From Pusillimonas sp044464525 (GTDB lineage: Bacteria > Pseudomonadota > Gammaproteobacteria > Burkholderiales > Burkholderiaceae_B): a stretch of DNA of 64,000 bases. The DNA is taken from the NCBI RefSeq assembly GCF_044464525.1, contig NZ_JBIQLE010000014.1, positions 1-64,000 of the forward strand. Direction: 5' to 3'. The notes under the pieces were generated by a model. It had not been told where the DNA came from, did no database searches, and saw nothing but the letters and a program-made list of their open reading frames with translations. This document shows positions 16,267 through 25,550 of the stretch, piece by piece (positions within the stretch are counted from its first letter, which is position 1; every line of letters begins with the position of its first letter). A program made the translations under genes and the position numbers.

Positions 16267-18018
16267 TTACAAGCGGGGCACGGCCGAAAGCATGCGACGC
16301 GTCTGCTCGTGCGAGGGGTGATGCAGCACCCGCTCGGTCGTGCCTGTTTCAACTATGCGCCCCTGGTGCATGACGGCAATACGATCAGACAGATACTCAA
16401 CTACGCCAAAGTTGTGGGTAATGAACAAGTAGGCCATCCCCGAGTCGCGCTGCAACTGCTGCAAAAGCTCCAGCAACTGGGCCTGCACGGAAACGTCCAG
16501 TGCCGAGGTCGGTTCGTCGCACACGAGAACTTTAGGTTGCACAGCCAACGCCCGAGCTATGGCGATACGCTGGCGTTGACCGCCCGAAAATTCGTGTGGA
16601 TAGCGCTCTAAGACATTGGACGGCAGCCCGACGCGATCAAGCAGCTGCCGCACACGAAGCCGGCGACTTTGGCGCGAAAGGTCGGGCTGCAGCGCCGCCA
16701 CGCCCTCTTCAAGAATATCGCTGACCTGCATGCGCGGATCCAGCGACGCGTAGGGGTCTTGAAAAACTATTTGTATGTCTCGTCGGGCACGCTTGAGCTG
16801 GGCGCGGCCCGCATCCAGGATGGAATGGCCGGCCAGCATGACGCGTCCGGTTACCCTGGCCTGTTTCTCGAGCAGCCGCAGCAGCGCCTTCGCGGTGGTT
16901 GTCTTGCCGCAACCAGACTCTCCCAACAATGCCAGGGTCTCGCCTGGGTGCAGCTCGAGCGAGAGTTCCTTGACTACCTCGGTATCGTTCGCACGAGGGC
17001 TGAACAGGCCGCCACGGGCGCGATAGCTGACACTTAGGTTGTTTACGCTAAGCAACGGGGCATCCGGCGAAGCTGCGCGCGAAGGCTGTAACGCCTCTGC
17101 GACTGCCGCCTCGGCCTCGCCTATGCTTGGCTTGCTGCCCTTCGTCGATGCATATTGCGCACGCTCTAGCGTCAATGGCGACCCGCGTTTGTCGAACGAC
17201 GGAATCGCGGCCAGCAGTTGGCGAGCATAAGGATGCGTGGGAGAATCGAAAAACTGCTGCGTCGACACTGCCTCGACAATCTCGCCGTGGCGCATCAAGG
17301 CGACATGATCGGCAACTTGCCTGACCACGGCCAAATCGTGGGTAATGAGCAATATCGCCAAGCCCATTTCTTTCTGGATATCGGCAAGCAGATCAAGGAT
17401 TTGGGCCTGAACAGTAACGTCGAGCGCCGTCGTGGGCTCGTCCGCGATCAAGACCGCCGGTTCGGCAGCCAAGGCGATCGCGATCATGATGCGTTGCTTC
17501 TGGCCGCCCGAAAACTGAAAGGGATAATCGGTGAACCTGCGTCCAGCGTCTTCGATGCCAACCCGTTCGAGCCACCCGACCGCCTTGCGTCGCGCCGCCG
17601 CGCCTCGAAGTCGCGTATGTGTTCGTATGGTCTCGACAATCTGCTGACCCACGGTCAATACCGGATTGAGACTGGTCGAGGGTTCCTGAAAGACGATTCC
17701 GATCTTTCCACCGCGCACCGATCGCATGCCCGATTCGGGCAAGCGGACCAAATCATCGCCCTCGAGGATTACTTCCCCACTGACCATGCGGCCGGCCTCG
17801 GGCAGCAAGCGCAGCAAGGCCAGGGCCGTCATGCTTTTCCCGCAGCCCGACTCGCCAACCAGTGCAAAAGTCTGACCCCGCTGCACGGCAAGGGCCAGGC
17901 GCTTGACGACCAGCATGGCGCCTTCGTCACTTTGGATCTCGACACACAGGTCATCAATGGACAGGACGTCGCGGCCGGAAAAAGCGGCGTTCAGGGACGA
18001 ATCGACGGGAGTATTCAT
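16267..18018 (-). CDS. Oligopeptide ABC transporter, duplicated ATP-binding protein (YejF/DppDF type)
   Basis: A 583-residue protein with two complete ABC ATPase domains in one chain. The first has GESGCGKS, FSGGQKQR and ADEPTTALD; the second has GESGCGKT, FSGGQRQR and CDEPTSALD. This single-chain layout is typical of YejF and microcin C/oligopeptide importers. It is the last gene of a four-gene minus-strand operon and overlaps the upstream permease by 4 bp. It powers import through the two permeases from the inner face of the membrane. Confidence 0.93.
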   Translation of the reverse strand: MNTPVDSSLNAAFSGRDVLSIDDLCVEIQSDEGAMLVVKRLALAVQRGQTFALVGESGCGKSMTALALLRLLPEAGRMVSGEVILEGDDLVRLPESGMRSVRGGKIGIVFQEPSTSLNPVLTVGQQIVETIRTHTRLRGAAARRKAVGWLERVGIEDAGRRFTDYPFQFSGGQKQRIMIAIALAAEPAVLIADEPTTALDVTVQAQILDLLADIQKEMGLAILLITHDLAVVRQVADHVALMRHGEIVEAVSTQQFFDSPTHPYARQLLAAIPSFDKRGSPLTLERAQYASTKGSKPSIGEAEAAVAEALQPSRAASPDAPLLSVNNLSVSYRARGGLFSPRANDTEVVKELSLELHPGETLALLGESGCGKTTTAKALLRLLEKQARVTGRVMLAGHSILDAGRAQLKRARRDIQIVFQDPYASLDPRMQVSDILEEGVAALQPDLSRQSRRLRVRQLLDRVGLPSNVLERYPHEFSGGQRQRIAIARALAVQPKVLVCDEPTSALDVSVQAQLLELLQQLQRDSGMAYLFITHNFGVVEYLSDRIAVMHQGRIVETGTTERVLHHPSHEQTRRMLSAVPRL

Positions 18019-19487
18019 GAAGAGACTCCCGAGATTTTGTCTTGCCTGGAAGCATCAGCGCGTCGGAGCTTGGGCTTGAATTTCCGGGTTCGCGGATCAA
18101 ATGCCGCTTGCACCGCGTCAGCGAAAATATTGGCAGACAACACCAGCGCCAGCATGAAGACAAATGCCGCCAGCAAATTCCACCAGACCATGGGGTCGCG
18201 CGACATCTCCATGCGCGAGGAATCGATCATGGTTCCAAACGAAGGCGTTGCCGGATCGACACCTATGCCCAGATAGGACAGCACGGCTTCGTACAGGACC
18301 AGGCCCGAGAACTCCAGCACCATGGTGATCAGCACGATGTGCATCAGGTTTGGCAAGAGATGCCGCGTCATGATGCGCCAGTGGCTGACGCCGAACGCGC
18401 GGGCCGCCTGCACATACTCCAACTCGCGCAGCTTGAGGGTTTCCGCGCGAAGCAGGCGGCATAAACCAGACCAGCCTGTAAGCCCCAGTATCAAGCACAG
18501 CAGGAACAAACGCAGGTCGGCGCGAGCCGCAACGGTGGGGAAGAGTTCGGGATTGGTGTCGATATAAACCTGCATCATCAACACGCAGGCGGCAATCAGC
18601 AATACGCCCGGAATAGAGGTAAGCGTGGTGTAGATATATTGGATGATGTCATCGACACGGCCCTTGAAATAACCGGCTGAAATGCCAAAGAACAAAGCCG
18701 GCGGCAGCATGGCCAAAGTGGTAAGCGTACCGATGACCAAGGCTGTGCGCACGCTTTTCAGCGCCTGCCGCAAGACGTCGTTGCCGGTTCGATCGGTTCC
18801 CAACACGTGATAATCAAGCGCCAGGGCCCAGGCCACGCATACCACCAGGGCCATCAGGCTCAAGGTAATCCACATTGCCCGCCAAGGTACGCCTGATTCG
18901 CTACGCCACCAGCTTGCCCAAGCGCGCCGCAGGGACCCTCGCGTCCGCCGCAGTCGGCAGACTGTCAGCAAGCCGGCGACCAACACGGCAACTGCAAGCG
19001 CGGCAACCGCTCCCAAAACCAAACGGCGGCGCAGGTCGGCCGCGTGATCGGCATCATCGCCCAGCAGTTGGCCCGCATGCCGCAGGCGCGGATAATCGCG
19101 CACCGCCTCGCCGTCGATAATCTGGGTTTCCTTGGTGAACTGGCGCAAAGCCAAAGGGGCCGAATAAGTAGCCTCCGGGCTGCCCAGCCTGGACCAGGCC
19201 AGGACGTCATCCAGCGCCGAGCGTACTACCGGGGAATACACGGGCTGCGCGGCCGGCTGCCCCTGGGCGGGCGGCAGCACCGGACGATAATGAATGGAAT
19301 CAAGCAGGCCGACCAGCAAAAAAGCGCCCAGCACCAGCGCGGCGCACATGGCCGAAGTGGTGCGGGCCACGCTGCCCCAGGCCTTGCGCAAGGCGGGCGT
19401 ACGCGAAACTCGCCAGCCGTAAAGCACCATGCCGGCCACCAGGCAGTACACAAAAATATCGGTCCAGAGGAATATGAACTTTGGCAT
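18015..19487 (-). CDS. Oligopeptide ABC transporter permease (YejE-like)
   Basis: A 490-residue inner-membrane permease. The C-terminal half is a standard BPD domain with the EAA-type loop LEYVQAARAFGVSHWRIMTRHLLPN. The N-terminal half adds membrane segments and a periplasmic stretch, making it longer than DppC (about 300) and closer to YejE. I chose the ATG giving MPKFIFLWTD, five bases after the yejB-like stop. The frame also allows ten more residues. It pairs with the YejB-like permease. Confidence 0.9.
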   Translation of the reverse strand: MPKFIFLWTDIFVYCLVAGMVLYGWRVSRTPALRKAWGSVARTTSAMCAALVLGAFLLVGLLDSIHYRPVLPPAQGQPAAQPVYSPVVRSALDDVLAWSRLGSPEATYSAPLALRQFTKETQIIDGEAVRDYPRLRHAGQLLGDDADHAADLRRRLVLGAVAALAVAVLVAGLLTVCRLRRTRGSLRRAWASWWRSESGVPWRAMWITLSLMALVVCVAWALALDYHVLGTDRTGNDVLRQALKSVRTALVIGTLTTLAMLPPALFFGISAGYFKGRVDDIIQYIYTTLTSIPGVLLIAACVLMMQVYIDTNPELFPTVAARADLRLFLLCLILGLTGWSGLCRLLRAETLKLRELEYVQAARAFGVSHWRIMTRHLLPNLMHIVLITMVLEFSGLVLYEAVLSYLGIGVDPATPSFGTMIDSSRMEMSRDPMVWWNLLAAFVFMLALVLSANIFADAVQAAFDPRTRKFKPKLRRADASRQDKISGVSS

Positions 19488-19491
19488 GTCG

Positions 19492-20469
19492 CTACTCGAA
19501 ACGGACACGAGGGTCAAAGATCGTGTACGAGATATCAGCCAGTATGAGACCTACGATATACAGGGCCGAGCCCAGGAACACCATGGCCCGCACGATGGAA
19601 AAATCTTGTGCATTGATGGCGTCGATGGTGTAGCTGCCCAGGCCCGGAATACCAAAGAACGACTCTGTAATCAGACTGCCCATGAACAGCAGTGGTATGG
19701 CCGAAACAGCCCCGGTAAGAATGGGCAGCATCGCATTGCGAAGCACGTGGCGAAACAGTATCACTCGCTCGGCCAGGCCTTTGGCTCTAGCGGTGCGTAC
19801 ATAGTCTTTGTTGATTTCCTCCAGAAAAAGGGTGCGATAAAATCGTGATTCGGCCCCGAGGCGCGAGGCAATGCCCACCAGCACGGGCAAAATCAAGAAG
19901 CGCAAACTGCTCCAGCCTTCCATATAGCCCGAATATGGCACCCAACGAAGCACCTTGGCGAACAGCCATTGCCCGGCAATGATATAGAACAGCCCCGAAA
20001 TGGACAGCAACAGCACGCATATCACCACGCCTGTGAAGTCCAGCGGCGTGTTTCGAAAGAACACCAGCAATAAAGCGAAAGAAATACATGCCCATAAACC
20101 CAAGAGGAATGTGGGTATGGCCAACGCCAGGCTGGGCCCCATTCGCTCGCGAATTTCATGGCCGATGCTGCGTCCGCCGTCAGAAAACCCAAAATCCAGA
20201 ACAAGCAGCGGCGCTGATCGCTCGAAGAATATGGTTTCGGTCAGGCGCTGCGCGCCCTGGGCTTTTTCGTTGTAGAACAGGGGTTTGTCGTAGCCGCGAT
20301 CGGCTTTCCATTTTTCGATGGCCTCGGGGCTTACCCGCTGCCCACCTATTGCCATGCGCGCCATATCGTCGGGTGTATTGACAGCAAAAAACAAAACGAA
20401 GGTCAGCAGATTGACACCGATCAATATGAAGACCCCGTACAACAGCCTTCGCAGTATGTAGGATGTCAT
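19492..20469 (-). CDS. Oligopeptide ABC transporter permease (YejB/DppB-like)
   Basis: A 325-residue permease starting MTSYILRRLLYGVFILIGVNLLTFVLFF, the usual DppB/YejB N-terminal helix. Its EAA loop is YVRTARAKGLAERVILFRHVLRNAMLPIL. A periplasmic region lies between the first and second membrane segments. It overlaps the upstream substrate-binding gene by 4 bp (ATGA) and is coupled to it. Confidence 0.93.
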   Translation of the reverse strand: MTSYILRRLLYGVFILIGVNLLTFVLFFAVNTPDDMARMAIGGQRVSPEAIEKWKADRGYDKPLFYNEKAQGAQRLTETIFFERSAPLLVLDFGFSDGGRSIGHEIRERMGPSLALAIPTFLLGLWACISFALLLVFFRNTPLDFTGVVICVLLLSISGLFYIIAGQWLFAKVLRWVPYSGYMEGWSSLRFLILPVLVGIASRLGAESRFYRTLFLEEINKDYVRTARAKGLAERVILFRHVLRNAMLPILTGAVSAIPLLFMGSLITESFFGIPGLGSYTIDAINAQDFSIVRAMVFLGSALYIVGLILADISYTIFDPRVRFE

Positions 20470-22727
20470 GTCTGTTCCTGTTTGGTATCAACGGCCAGCG
20501 CCGTGGCGCGTTCGCGCCGCCTGATGATGCGCACGGCCGGGTACACGCCCGCCAGGGCCAGCGCAAACAATACCCACAACGGCCACCAAACCGGGGGGTT
20601 CCAGGTTTCTGTGCGGTCGGCCCGCATATCGGCATCGATGCGCAGGTACTGCAAGGTGTTGCGCACCATCTGCGTAGGCTTGGCATTGGCCACCCAGGCT
20701 TGGTAGGCGCCGCCCGACTTGGGGTAGAAGCCGAACATCCAGGGCATGTCGCGTTGCGTGATCTCGACCATCTGGTGGACCAGGGCGTCCTTCTCGGGCC
20801 CGTCATCCAGAAAGCGCATGGCCTTGAACAGCCGGTCGAACTCTGGGTTTTCGTAGTTGGACGCGTTTTCGCCGCCATGCTCGGCTTTGCCGTTCGGACC
20901 ATACAACAGGAACAGGAAGTTCTCGGCATCGGGATAATCCGCCACCCAGCCCCACATGAACATCTGGGCGGAGCCTTGCCGCATCTTGTCCTGAAAGCGG
21001 TTGTAGTCGGTGGCCCTCACTTCGAGCTCGACGTTCAGCGCCTTCAACTGCCGGCGCATCCAGTCGACTGTGGCGCTCGAGCCCATGCCCCCGGCAGAGT
21101 CAAAATGCAGGATGAGCGGTTGCCCTGTGTCGACGTGCCGTCCATTGGGATAGCCGGCCTCGGCCAGCAGTTTTTTCGCTTCATCGAGGCCTCGACGTAC
21201 AACACGTCCATCGTCAAGTTCGTAGACGGAAAGATTGGCGCCCTCGGGAAGCGCCTGGTAGCCTGGAATATTCGGCGGCACCGGCCCATGGGCGACTTCA
21301 CCCTGGTCGTTCAGGAAAATCTGAATGTATTGCTCCCAGTCGAAGGCAATGCTGACTGCCTGACGCAGCTTGCGGTTTTTCTCGGCCTGCTCGGGCGTGT
21401 CGCCCCGACCCACCACGGGATCGAGCCAATTGAAACCGAAGTAATAAATCTGGGCCTCGGTGGAGGTAAGCAACTGCAGGCCTCGATCCCGATACAACTC
21501 GGCCTTTTCGGGAGAATCACCCGCCGCAACCTGCATCGCCACGCCGTAGCTTGAATCGTCCGCTTCCGGTACGTCGTAATAACCTTGCAAGAACTTGCCC
21601 ATCAAGGGCACACTTTCCTTTTCAATGGAAAACACAATCTGGTCGATAAAAGGAGTGCTGTCGCCGCAATCGGCCAGCAGCCCTGCCTGGGCGTCGCCCG
21701 CTTCGCCCTTGCAGGGATAGGGTTCGCCCCGGAAATTAGGATTGCGCGTCAATACATGACGCCGGTTCTGAACAGACTCGGCCAGCATATAGGGACCGGT
21801 GCCCACCGGCCAGGTGTTAAGCGACAAATTATGCTGCGCCATGCCCGGCTGGCGATAAAAGCGGTCGGCCTCCCAGGGCACGGGCGCCGTAAAGGTCATG
21901 GCAAGCCAGTATTTGAACTGTGGGTACTTGCCTTTCACCTCGATGCGCAATGTGTGGGCGTCCAGCGCCCGTACGCCATCGAAGCCGTATTGCCGCAGGT
22001 CGAGCCACCCCGTTTCGCCTTCGGCTTCCCGCTGCTGTTGAATTTCGCGCAGCTTCGTTCCATAGTCGCCCAGCCCGACGATATGGCTGGACATCACGCC
22101 ATAGATAGGCGAGACCACGCCGGGGCTGGCCAGTCGGCGAATGCCGTACACATAGTCGTCGGCCGTCAGTTCGCGGGTACCTGTCAGGGCGAAATCGGAG
22201 ATCGCGTATTTGTCTTCCAACTGCTCGGGTGCGATAGGCCAATAGGCATGGTTTCCCGAGGCATCTTTGGCGAAGGCCGGATGCGGCTGAAACAAGATGC
22301 CGGGCTGAATGGGGATGTCGTAAACGCTAAGCGCCACCAATTCTCCTGGCGCATCATCGGGAAGTTGCCGCCCCTGGGCGTCATAATAAACGGGATGGCT
22401 GACCTCGCGCGCTGCCCGGGGACGCAACTCGTACGGGCGCGCCAGATAGTCATAGCCGTATAGCGGCTCGTAAATAGAATAGGTGAACGGTGTTTCGTCG
22501 GCCGAATACGAACTGGCAGGGTCAAGATATTTGGGCGAGCGCTGCGAAAACGCCGTATACAGCACGTTCTCCGCCTCGGCTCCCCGCATGTAAGGGCTGT
22601 TTACCGGGGCTTCGGAACACCCGGCCAGCAGACACAACAGCAACAGCGGAAGCACGACGCTGCATAGCCGCGCCCAGGGCCCGCCCGCCCAATACCGTCG
22701 CGCTAGCACTGCGCCTGCTTCCAGCAT
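20466..22727 (-). CDS. ABC transporter substrate-binding lipoprotein with C-terminal membrane anchor
   Basis: A large SBP_bac_5 (oligopeptide class) binding protein of about 753 residues. A signal sequence ends in the lipobox LLAGC, so it should be lipidated. Unusually, the last 40 residues contain a hydrophobic helix (VWWPLWVLFALALAGVYPAV) followed by IRRRERA, a second membrane anchor. First gene of the importer operon. The ATG at 22727 overlaps the 3' end of the nuclease gene by 25 bp; a GTG at 22739 or at 22709 is also possible. Ligand is unknown; peptides are likely from family and partners. Confidence 0.88.
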   Translation of the reverse strand: MLEAGAVLARRYWAGGPWARLCSVVLPLLLLCLLAGCSEAPVNSPYMRGAEAENVLYTAFSQRSPKYLDPASSYSADETPFTYSIYEPLYGYDYLARPYELRPRAAREVSHPVYYDAQGRQLPDDAPGELVALSVYDIPIQPGILFQPHPAFAKDASGNHAYWPIAPEQLEDKYAISDFALTGTRELTADDYVYGIRRLASPGVVSPIYGVMSSHIVGLGDYGTKLREIQQQREAEGETGWLDLRQYGFDGVRALDAHTLRIEVKGKYPQFKYWLAMTFTAPVPWEADRFYRQPGMAQHNLSLNTWPVGTGPYMLAESVQNRRHVLTRNPNFRGEPYPCKGEAGDAQAGLLADCGDSTPFIDQIVFSIEKESVPLMGKFLQGYYDVPEADDSSYGVAMQVAAGDSPEKAELYRDRGLQLLTSTEAQIYYFGFNWLDPVVGRGDTPEQAEKNRKLRQAVSIAFDWEQYIQIFLNDQGEVAHGPVPPNIPGYQALPEGANLSVYELDDGRVVRRGLDEAKKLLAEAGYPNGRHVDTGQPLILHFDSAGGMGSSATVDWMRRQLKALNVELEVRATDYNRFQDKMRQGSAQMFMWGWVADYPDAENFLFLLYGPNGKAEHGGENASNYENPEFDRLFKAMRFLDDGPEKDALVHQMVEITQRDMPWMFGFYPKSGGAYQAWVANAKPTQMVRNTLQYLRIDADMRADRTETWNPPVWWPLWVLFALALAGVYPAVRIIRRRERATALAVDTKQEQT

Positions 22728-23332
22728 TGATATCGCCACACCCAGGGGGGCACCTGCTCGCTCTGGCTCCAGAGGCCGAGGCGAGCCTGTCGCGCTTTTT
22801 CTTCGAATCGGGGCAAGGAAGGATCACGCATGAACTTGCCGCGCCCCTCCATATTGGCCCATGCCATGCCGCCCATTACCTGCCGCTGGTTGGCGGTGAT
22901 TCCATCTTCCAGCGGCACATCGCACACGCTGCGCTGATAGCGGTCTCGCTCGTAGCACAGCAGCGTCAGTTGCTTGCCCGCGATGAGATTGGACAGGGCC
23001 TTGCGCGACGCTTGAGACATGGGCTGGCCGGGCTGGTGCTTGTCTTTGGTGGTTTCAGGCGCATCGATACTGGCCATGCGTATGCGCTCGCGGCGTTTAT
23101 CGACCAGCAAAGTGAAGGTGTCGCCGTCGGCCACATGGACAACGGTGCCCCGAAGCTGGAATTCGTAGGCCGGCTCGGCTTCACCGCCGGCAGATATACG
23201 TTGCTGCTGCCAGACCAGAGCCAAAAGCGCCACCGCCGCCACAGCCACGCCCGCGCGACGGCGCGACGGCCACTTGATCATGCCAGACAAGTTTTTTTGC
23301 GACGCGTTGCGGCCAGGTCTTGATACTTTCAT
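22703..23332 (-). CDS. Thermonuclease (SNase) family protein
   Basis: A staphylococcal-nuclease-fold protein of about 209 residues with an N-terminal membrane/signal segment (RAGVAVAAVALLALVW). The core has VADGDTFTLLVDKRRERIRMASIDAPE and YERDRYQRSVCDV, which hold the metal-binding Asp, catalytic Arg and Glu positions of SNase. It is probably secreted or periplasmically anchored. Start uncertain: MKVSRPGRN at 23332 or MIKWPSRRR at 23281. Its end overlaps the binding-protein start. Confidence 0.85.
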   Translation of the reverse strand: MKVSRPGRNASQKNLSGMIKWPSRRRAGVAVAAVALLALVWQQQRISAGGEAEPAYEFQLRGTVVHVADGDTFTLLVDKRRERIRMASIDAPETTKDKHQPGQPMSQASRKALSNLIAGKQLTLLCYERDRYQRSVCDVPLEDGITANQRQVMGGMAWANMEGRGKFMRDPSLPRFEEKARQARLGLWSQSEQVPPWVWRYQCWKQAQC

Positions 23333-23360
23333 AGCACGAATGATATACAAATTTTGGCGT

Positions 23361-24998
23361 TCATTCGTACCAAGCTCGTCGGATCAGCATGTTTGCAGCC
23401 TCGGCGTTGCCCGATACCCCGTACAGGGCCATGGCCTGACCGCCAAAACGCGAACGCAGGAAGTTTTCGGCCACCTCGGCGGGCGCGTGGCGCCGCAATA
23501 GATTTGCCTGCACCAGCAGGACCAGCCATTGCGATACGTGGCGGGCGCAGCTTTGCAGTGTCGCCTCGTCGGCGGATATCAGCGTGGCAAGCTGCTCGGC
23601 CCTCTGCGACAGCAGGGGATCGTCGGAGCTTTCGCTGAGCAAGGCGTCGATCAAGGTTCCCGCCAACTCGGGTTCGCGCCGCAGCCCTCGCAACACGTCC
23701 AGGCACATCACGTTGCCGGACCCCTCCCAAATGGCATTGACAGGGGCCTCGCGAAACAAGCGCGGCATGGGGCCGTCTTCCACGTAGCCATTGCCTCCGC
23801 AGACTTCCATGCATTCGGCGGTTACGCCGATGGCACGCTTGCAGATCCAGAACTTGGCGGCCGGAGTCAGGATACGTCGATATGCCTGGTCCAGGACGCT
23901 CTCGCCCTCGAAGGCGCGCGCCAGGCGCAACGCCAAAGCCGTGGCTGCCTCGCTCTCGAGGGCCAGGTCGGCCAATACAACACGCATCAGGGGCTGCTCG
24001 ACCAGCCTGCGCCCGAAAGCCCGGCGATAATCGGCATGATGCACCGCCTGCACCAGCGCCTGGCGCATCAGTGCGGTACTTCCAAGCACGCAATCGAGGC
24101 GAGTAAGCGATGCCATCTCGACGAGCGTCGCGATTCCGCGCCCCGGTTCGCCGATAAGTACGCCGTGGGCATCGAAGAACTCGACTTCGGCGCTGGCATT
24201 GGAACGATTGCCGAGCTTGTCTTTAAGCCGCTGAATGTGCACCCGATTGAGGGAGCCATCGGGACGTCGGCGCGGCACATAAAAGCATGAGTACTGCTCT
24301 TCGTGCAACGCAAGCACAAGGTGCGCATCAGAGGTGGGAACGGAATAAAACCACTTGTGCCCCACCAGCGCATAATCGGCCCCGCGTCCGCCCTTGCCCA
24401 ACGGCGTGGCCCTTGTGGTGTTGCTGCGCAGATCGGAGCCTCCCTGCTTTTCGGTCATGCCCATGCCGACGAGCATCGATTTCTTATCGGCCAACGGCGA
24501 ATCAGAGGGGTCGTACACGCGGGACAGCAACAAAGGACGCAAGGTATCGTAAAGCGCCTCGCGGGCTAGCAGCGGGATGGCGGCCGAGGTCATGGTTAGC
24601 GGGCACAAGGTTCCGGCCTCGACCTGACCATGCAGAAGATAATATGCGGCACGGGCCACATGGCGCCCCGGCTCGGAGGAGCTCCATGCGCCGCAATGCA
24701 TGCCCCGGCTGAAGGCCTTCTCCATGAAGACATGCCAGGCCGAATCGTACAGCACTCGATCGACACGATAGCCATGCTGGTCGAAGCGTTCGGCGACGGG
24801 AGCCCGGCTATTCGCTTGACGCGCCAGCGCCGCCGCCTCGGCCGTTCCGAGCCATGCGCCGTAGTCTGAAAGCGAGGATTCGTGCGTCGACGCCCCCTCG
24901 CGTCGTACCGCTTCTTGTAGCGCGGCATCCGACGCGTACAGGTTGTAGCCGTCGAGTTCGGGCACTTGGTTTTCGACTTCGTGCGTGGACCATTTCAT
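23361..24998 (-). CDS. Acyl-CoA dehydrogenase, AidB-like
   Basis: A 545-residue flavoprotein resembling AidB, the alkylation-response acyl-CoA dehydrogenase homologue. Family features include GMGMTEKQGGSDLRSNTT (flavin-side loop), RRAFGRRLVEQPLMRVVLADLALE and the C-terminal ECMEVCGGNGYVEDGPMPRLFREAPVNAIWEGSGNVM. The ATG chosen has the strong SD GGAGG upstream; the open frame adds ten residues. AidB binds DNA and isovaleryl-CoA dehydrogenase activity is weak, so the true substrate is open. Confidence 0.9.
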   Translation of the reverse strand: MKWSTHEVENQVPELDGYNLYASDAALQEAVRREGASTHESSLSDYGAWLGTAEAAALARQANSRAPVAERFDQHGYRVDRVLYDSAWHVFMEKAFSRGMHCGAWSSSEPGRHVARAAYYLLHGQVEAGTLCPLTMTSAAIPLLAREALYDTLRPLLLSRVYDPSDSPLADKKSMLVGMGMTEKQGGSDLRSNTTRATPLGKGGRGADYALVGHKWFYSVPTSDAHLVLALHEEQYSCFYVPRRRPDGSLNRVHIQRLKDKLGNRSNASAEVEFFDAHGVLIGEPGRGIATLVEMASLTRLDCVLGSTALMRQALVQAVHHADYRRAFGRRLVEQPLMRVVLADLALESEAATALALRLARAFEGESVLDQAYRRILTPAAKFWICKRAIGVTAECMEVCGGNGYVEDGPMPRLFREAPVNAIWEGSGNVMCLDVLRGLRREPELAGTLIDALLSESSDDPLLSQRAEQLATLISADEATLQSCARHVSQWLVLLVQANLLRRHAPAEVAENFLRSRFGGQAMALYGVSGNAEAANMLIRRAWYE

Positions 24999-25165
24999 GG
25001 TGTCCTCCGGGATTACTGCAAGCAACACAGCGGCGCTTCCATGTTAAAACTTGGGTCGCTTTCGACAAAACATGGGCGATCCTTCATAGTATCGCCAGGA
25101 CGCCATCGGGCCGCAAGAGCGGCATCGTCGCGTATCCATCATTCAAAACCCAAGAAGGACTATCC

Positions 25166-25543
25166 ATGAGCGACCGCTCTCTTGTCATTACTGCTGCTCT
25201 GTGCCTGATGGTCGGCGTGGGCGCCGGCGCTTTTGGCGCGCACGCCCTGAAGCGCATCGTGTCTGCCGATATGCTGCAGGTCTGGCAGACAGCCGTGCTG
25301 TATCAATTGATCCATGGCCTGGGCATGCTGGCCATTGCGGCCCTGGCGGCTCGATTCGGTTCGCCCCTGCTTTCGTGGGCCGGAACACTTATGTTCGCCG
25401 GCATCATCCTTTTCAGCGGCAGCCTGTATGTGCTGGCGCTTTCGGGCACCAAGTGGCTAGGCGCCGTCACGCCATTGGGAGGCGTCTTCTTCATCATCGC
25501 TTGGGCGCTGGTGGCGCTGGCCGCTTGGCGCCACGTTCACTGA
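25166..25543 (+). CDS. DUF423 family membrane protein (YgdD-like)
   Basis: A 125-residue inner-membrane protein with four predicted helices. It carries the DUF423 signature GAGAFGAHALK in the first helix and VWQTAVLYQLIHGLGML in the second. AAGAAGGAC lies before the ATG. The deaminase gene begins 8 bp after its stop, so the two form an operon. Function unknown. Confidence 0.9.
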   Translation: MSDRSLVITAALCLMVGVGAGAFGAHALKRIVSADMLQVWQTAVLYQLIHGLGMLAIAALAARFGSPLLSWAGTLMFAGIILFSGSLYVLALSGTKWLGAVTPLGGVFFIIAWALVALAAWRHVH

Positions 25544-25550
25544 GGCTGTC

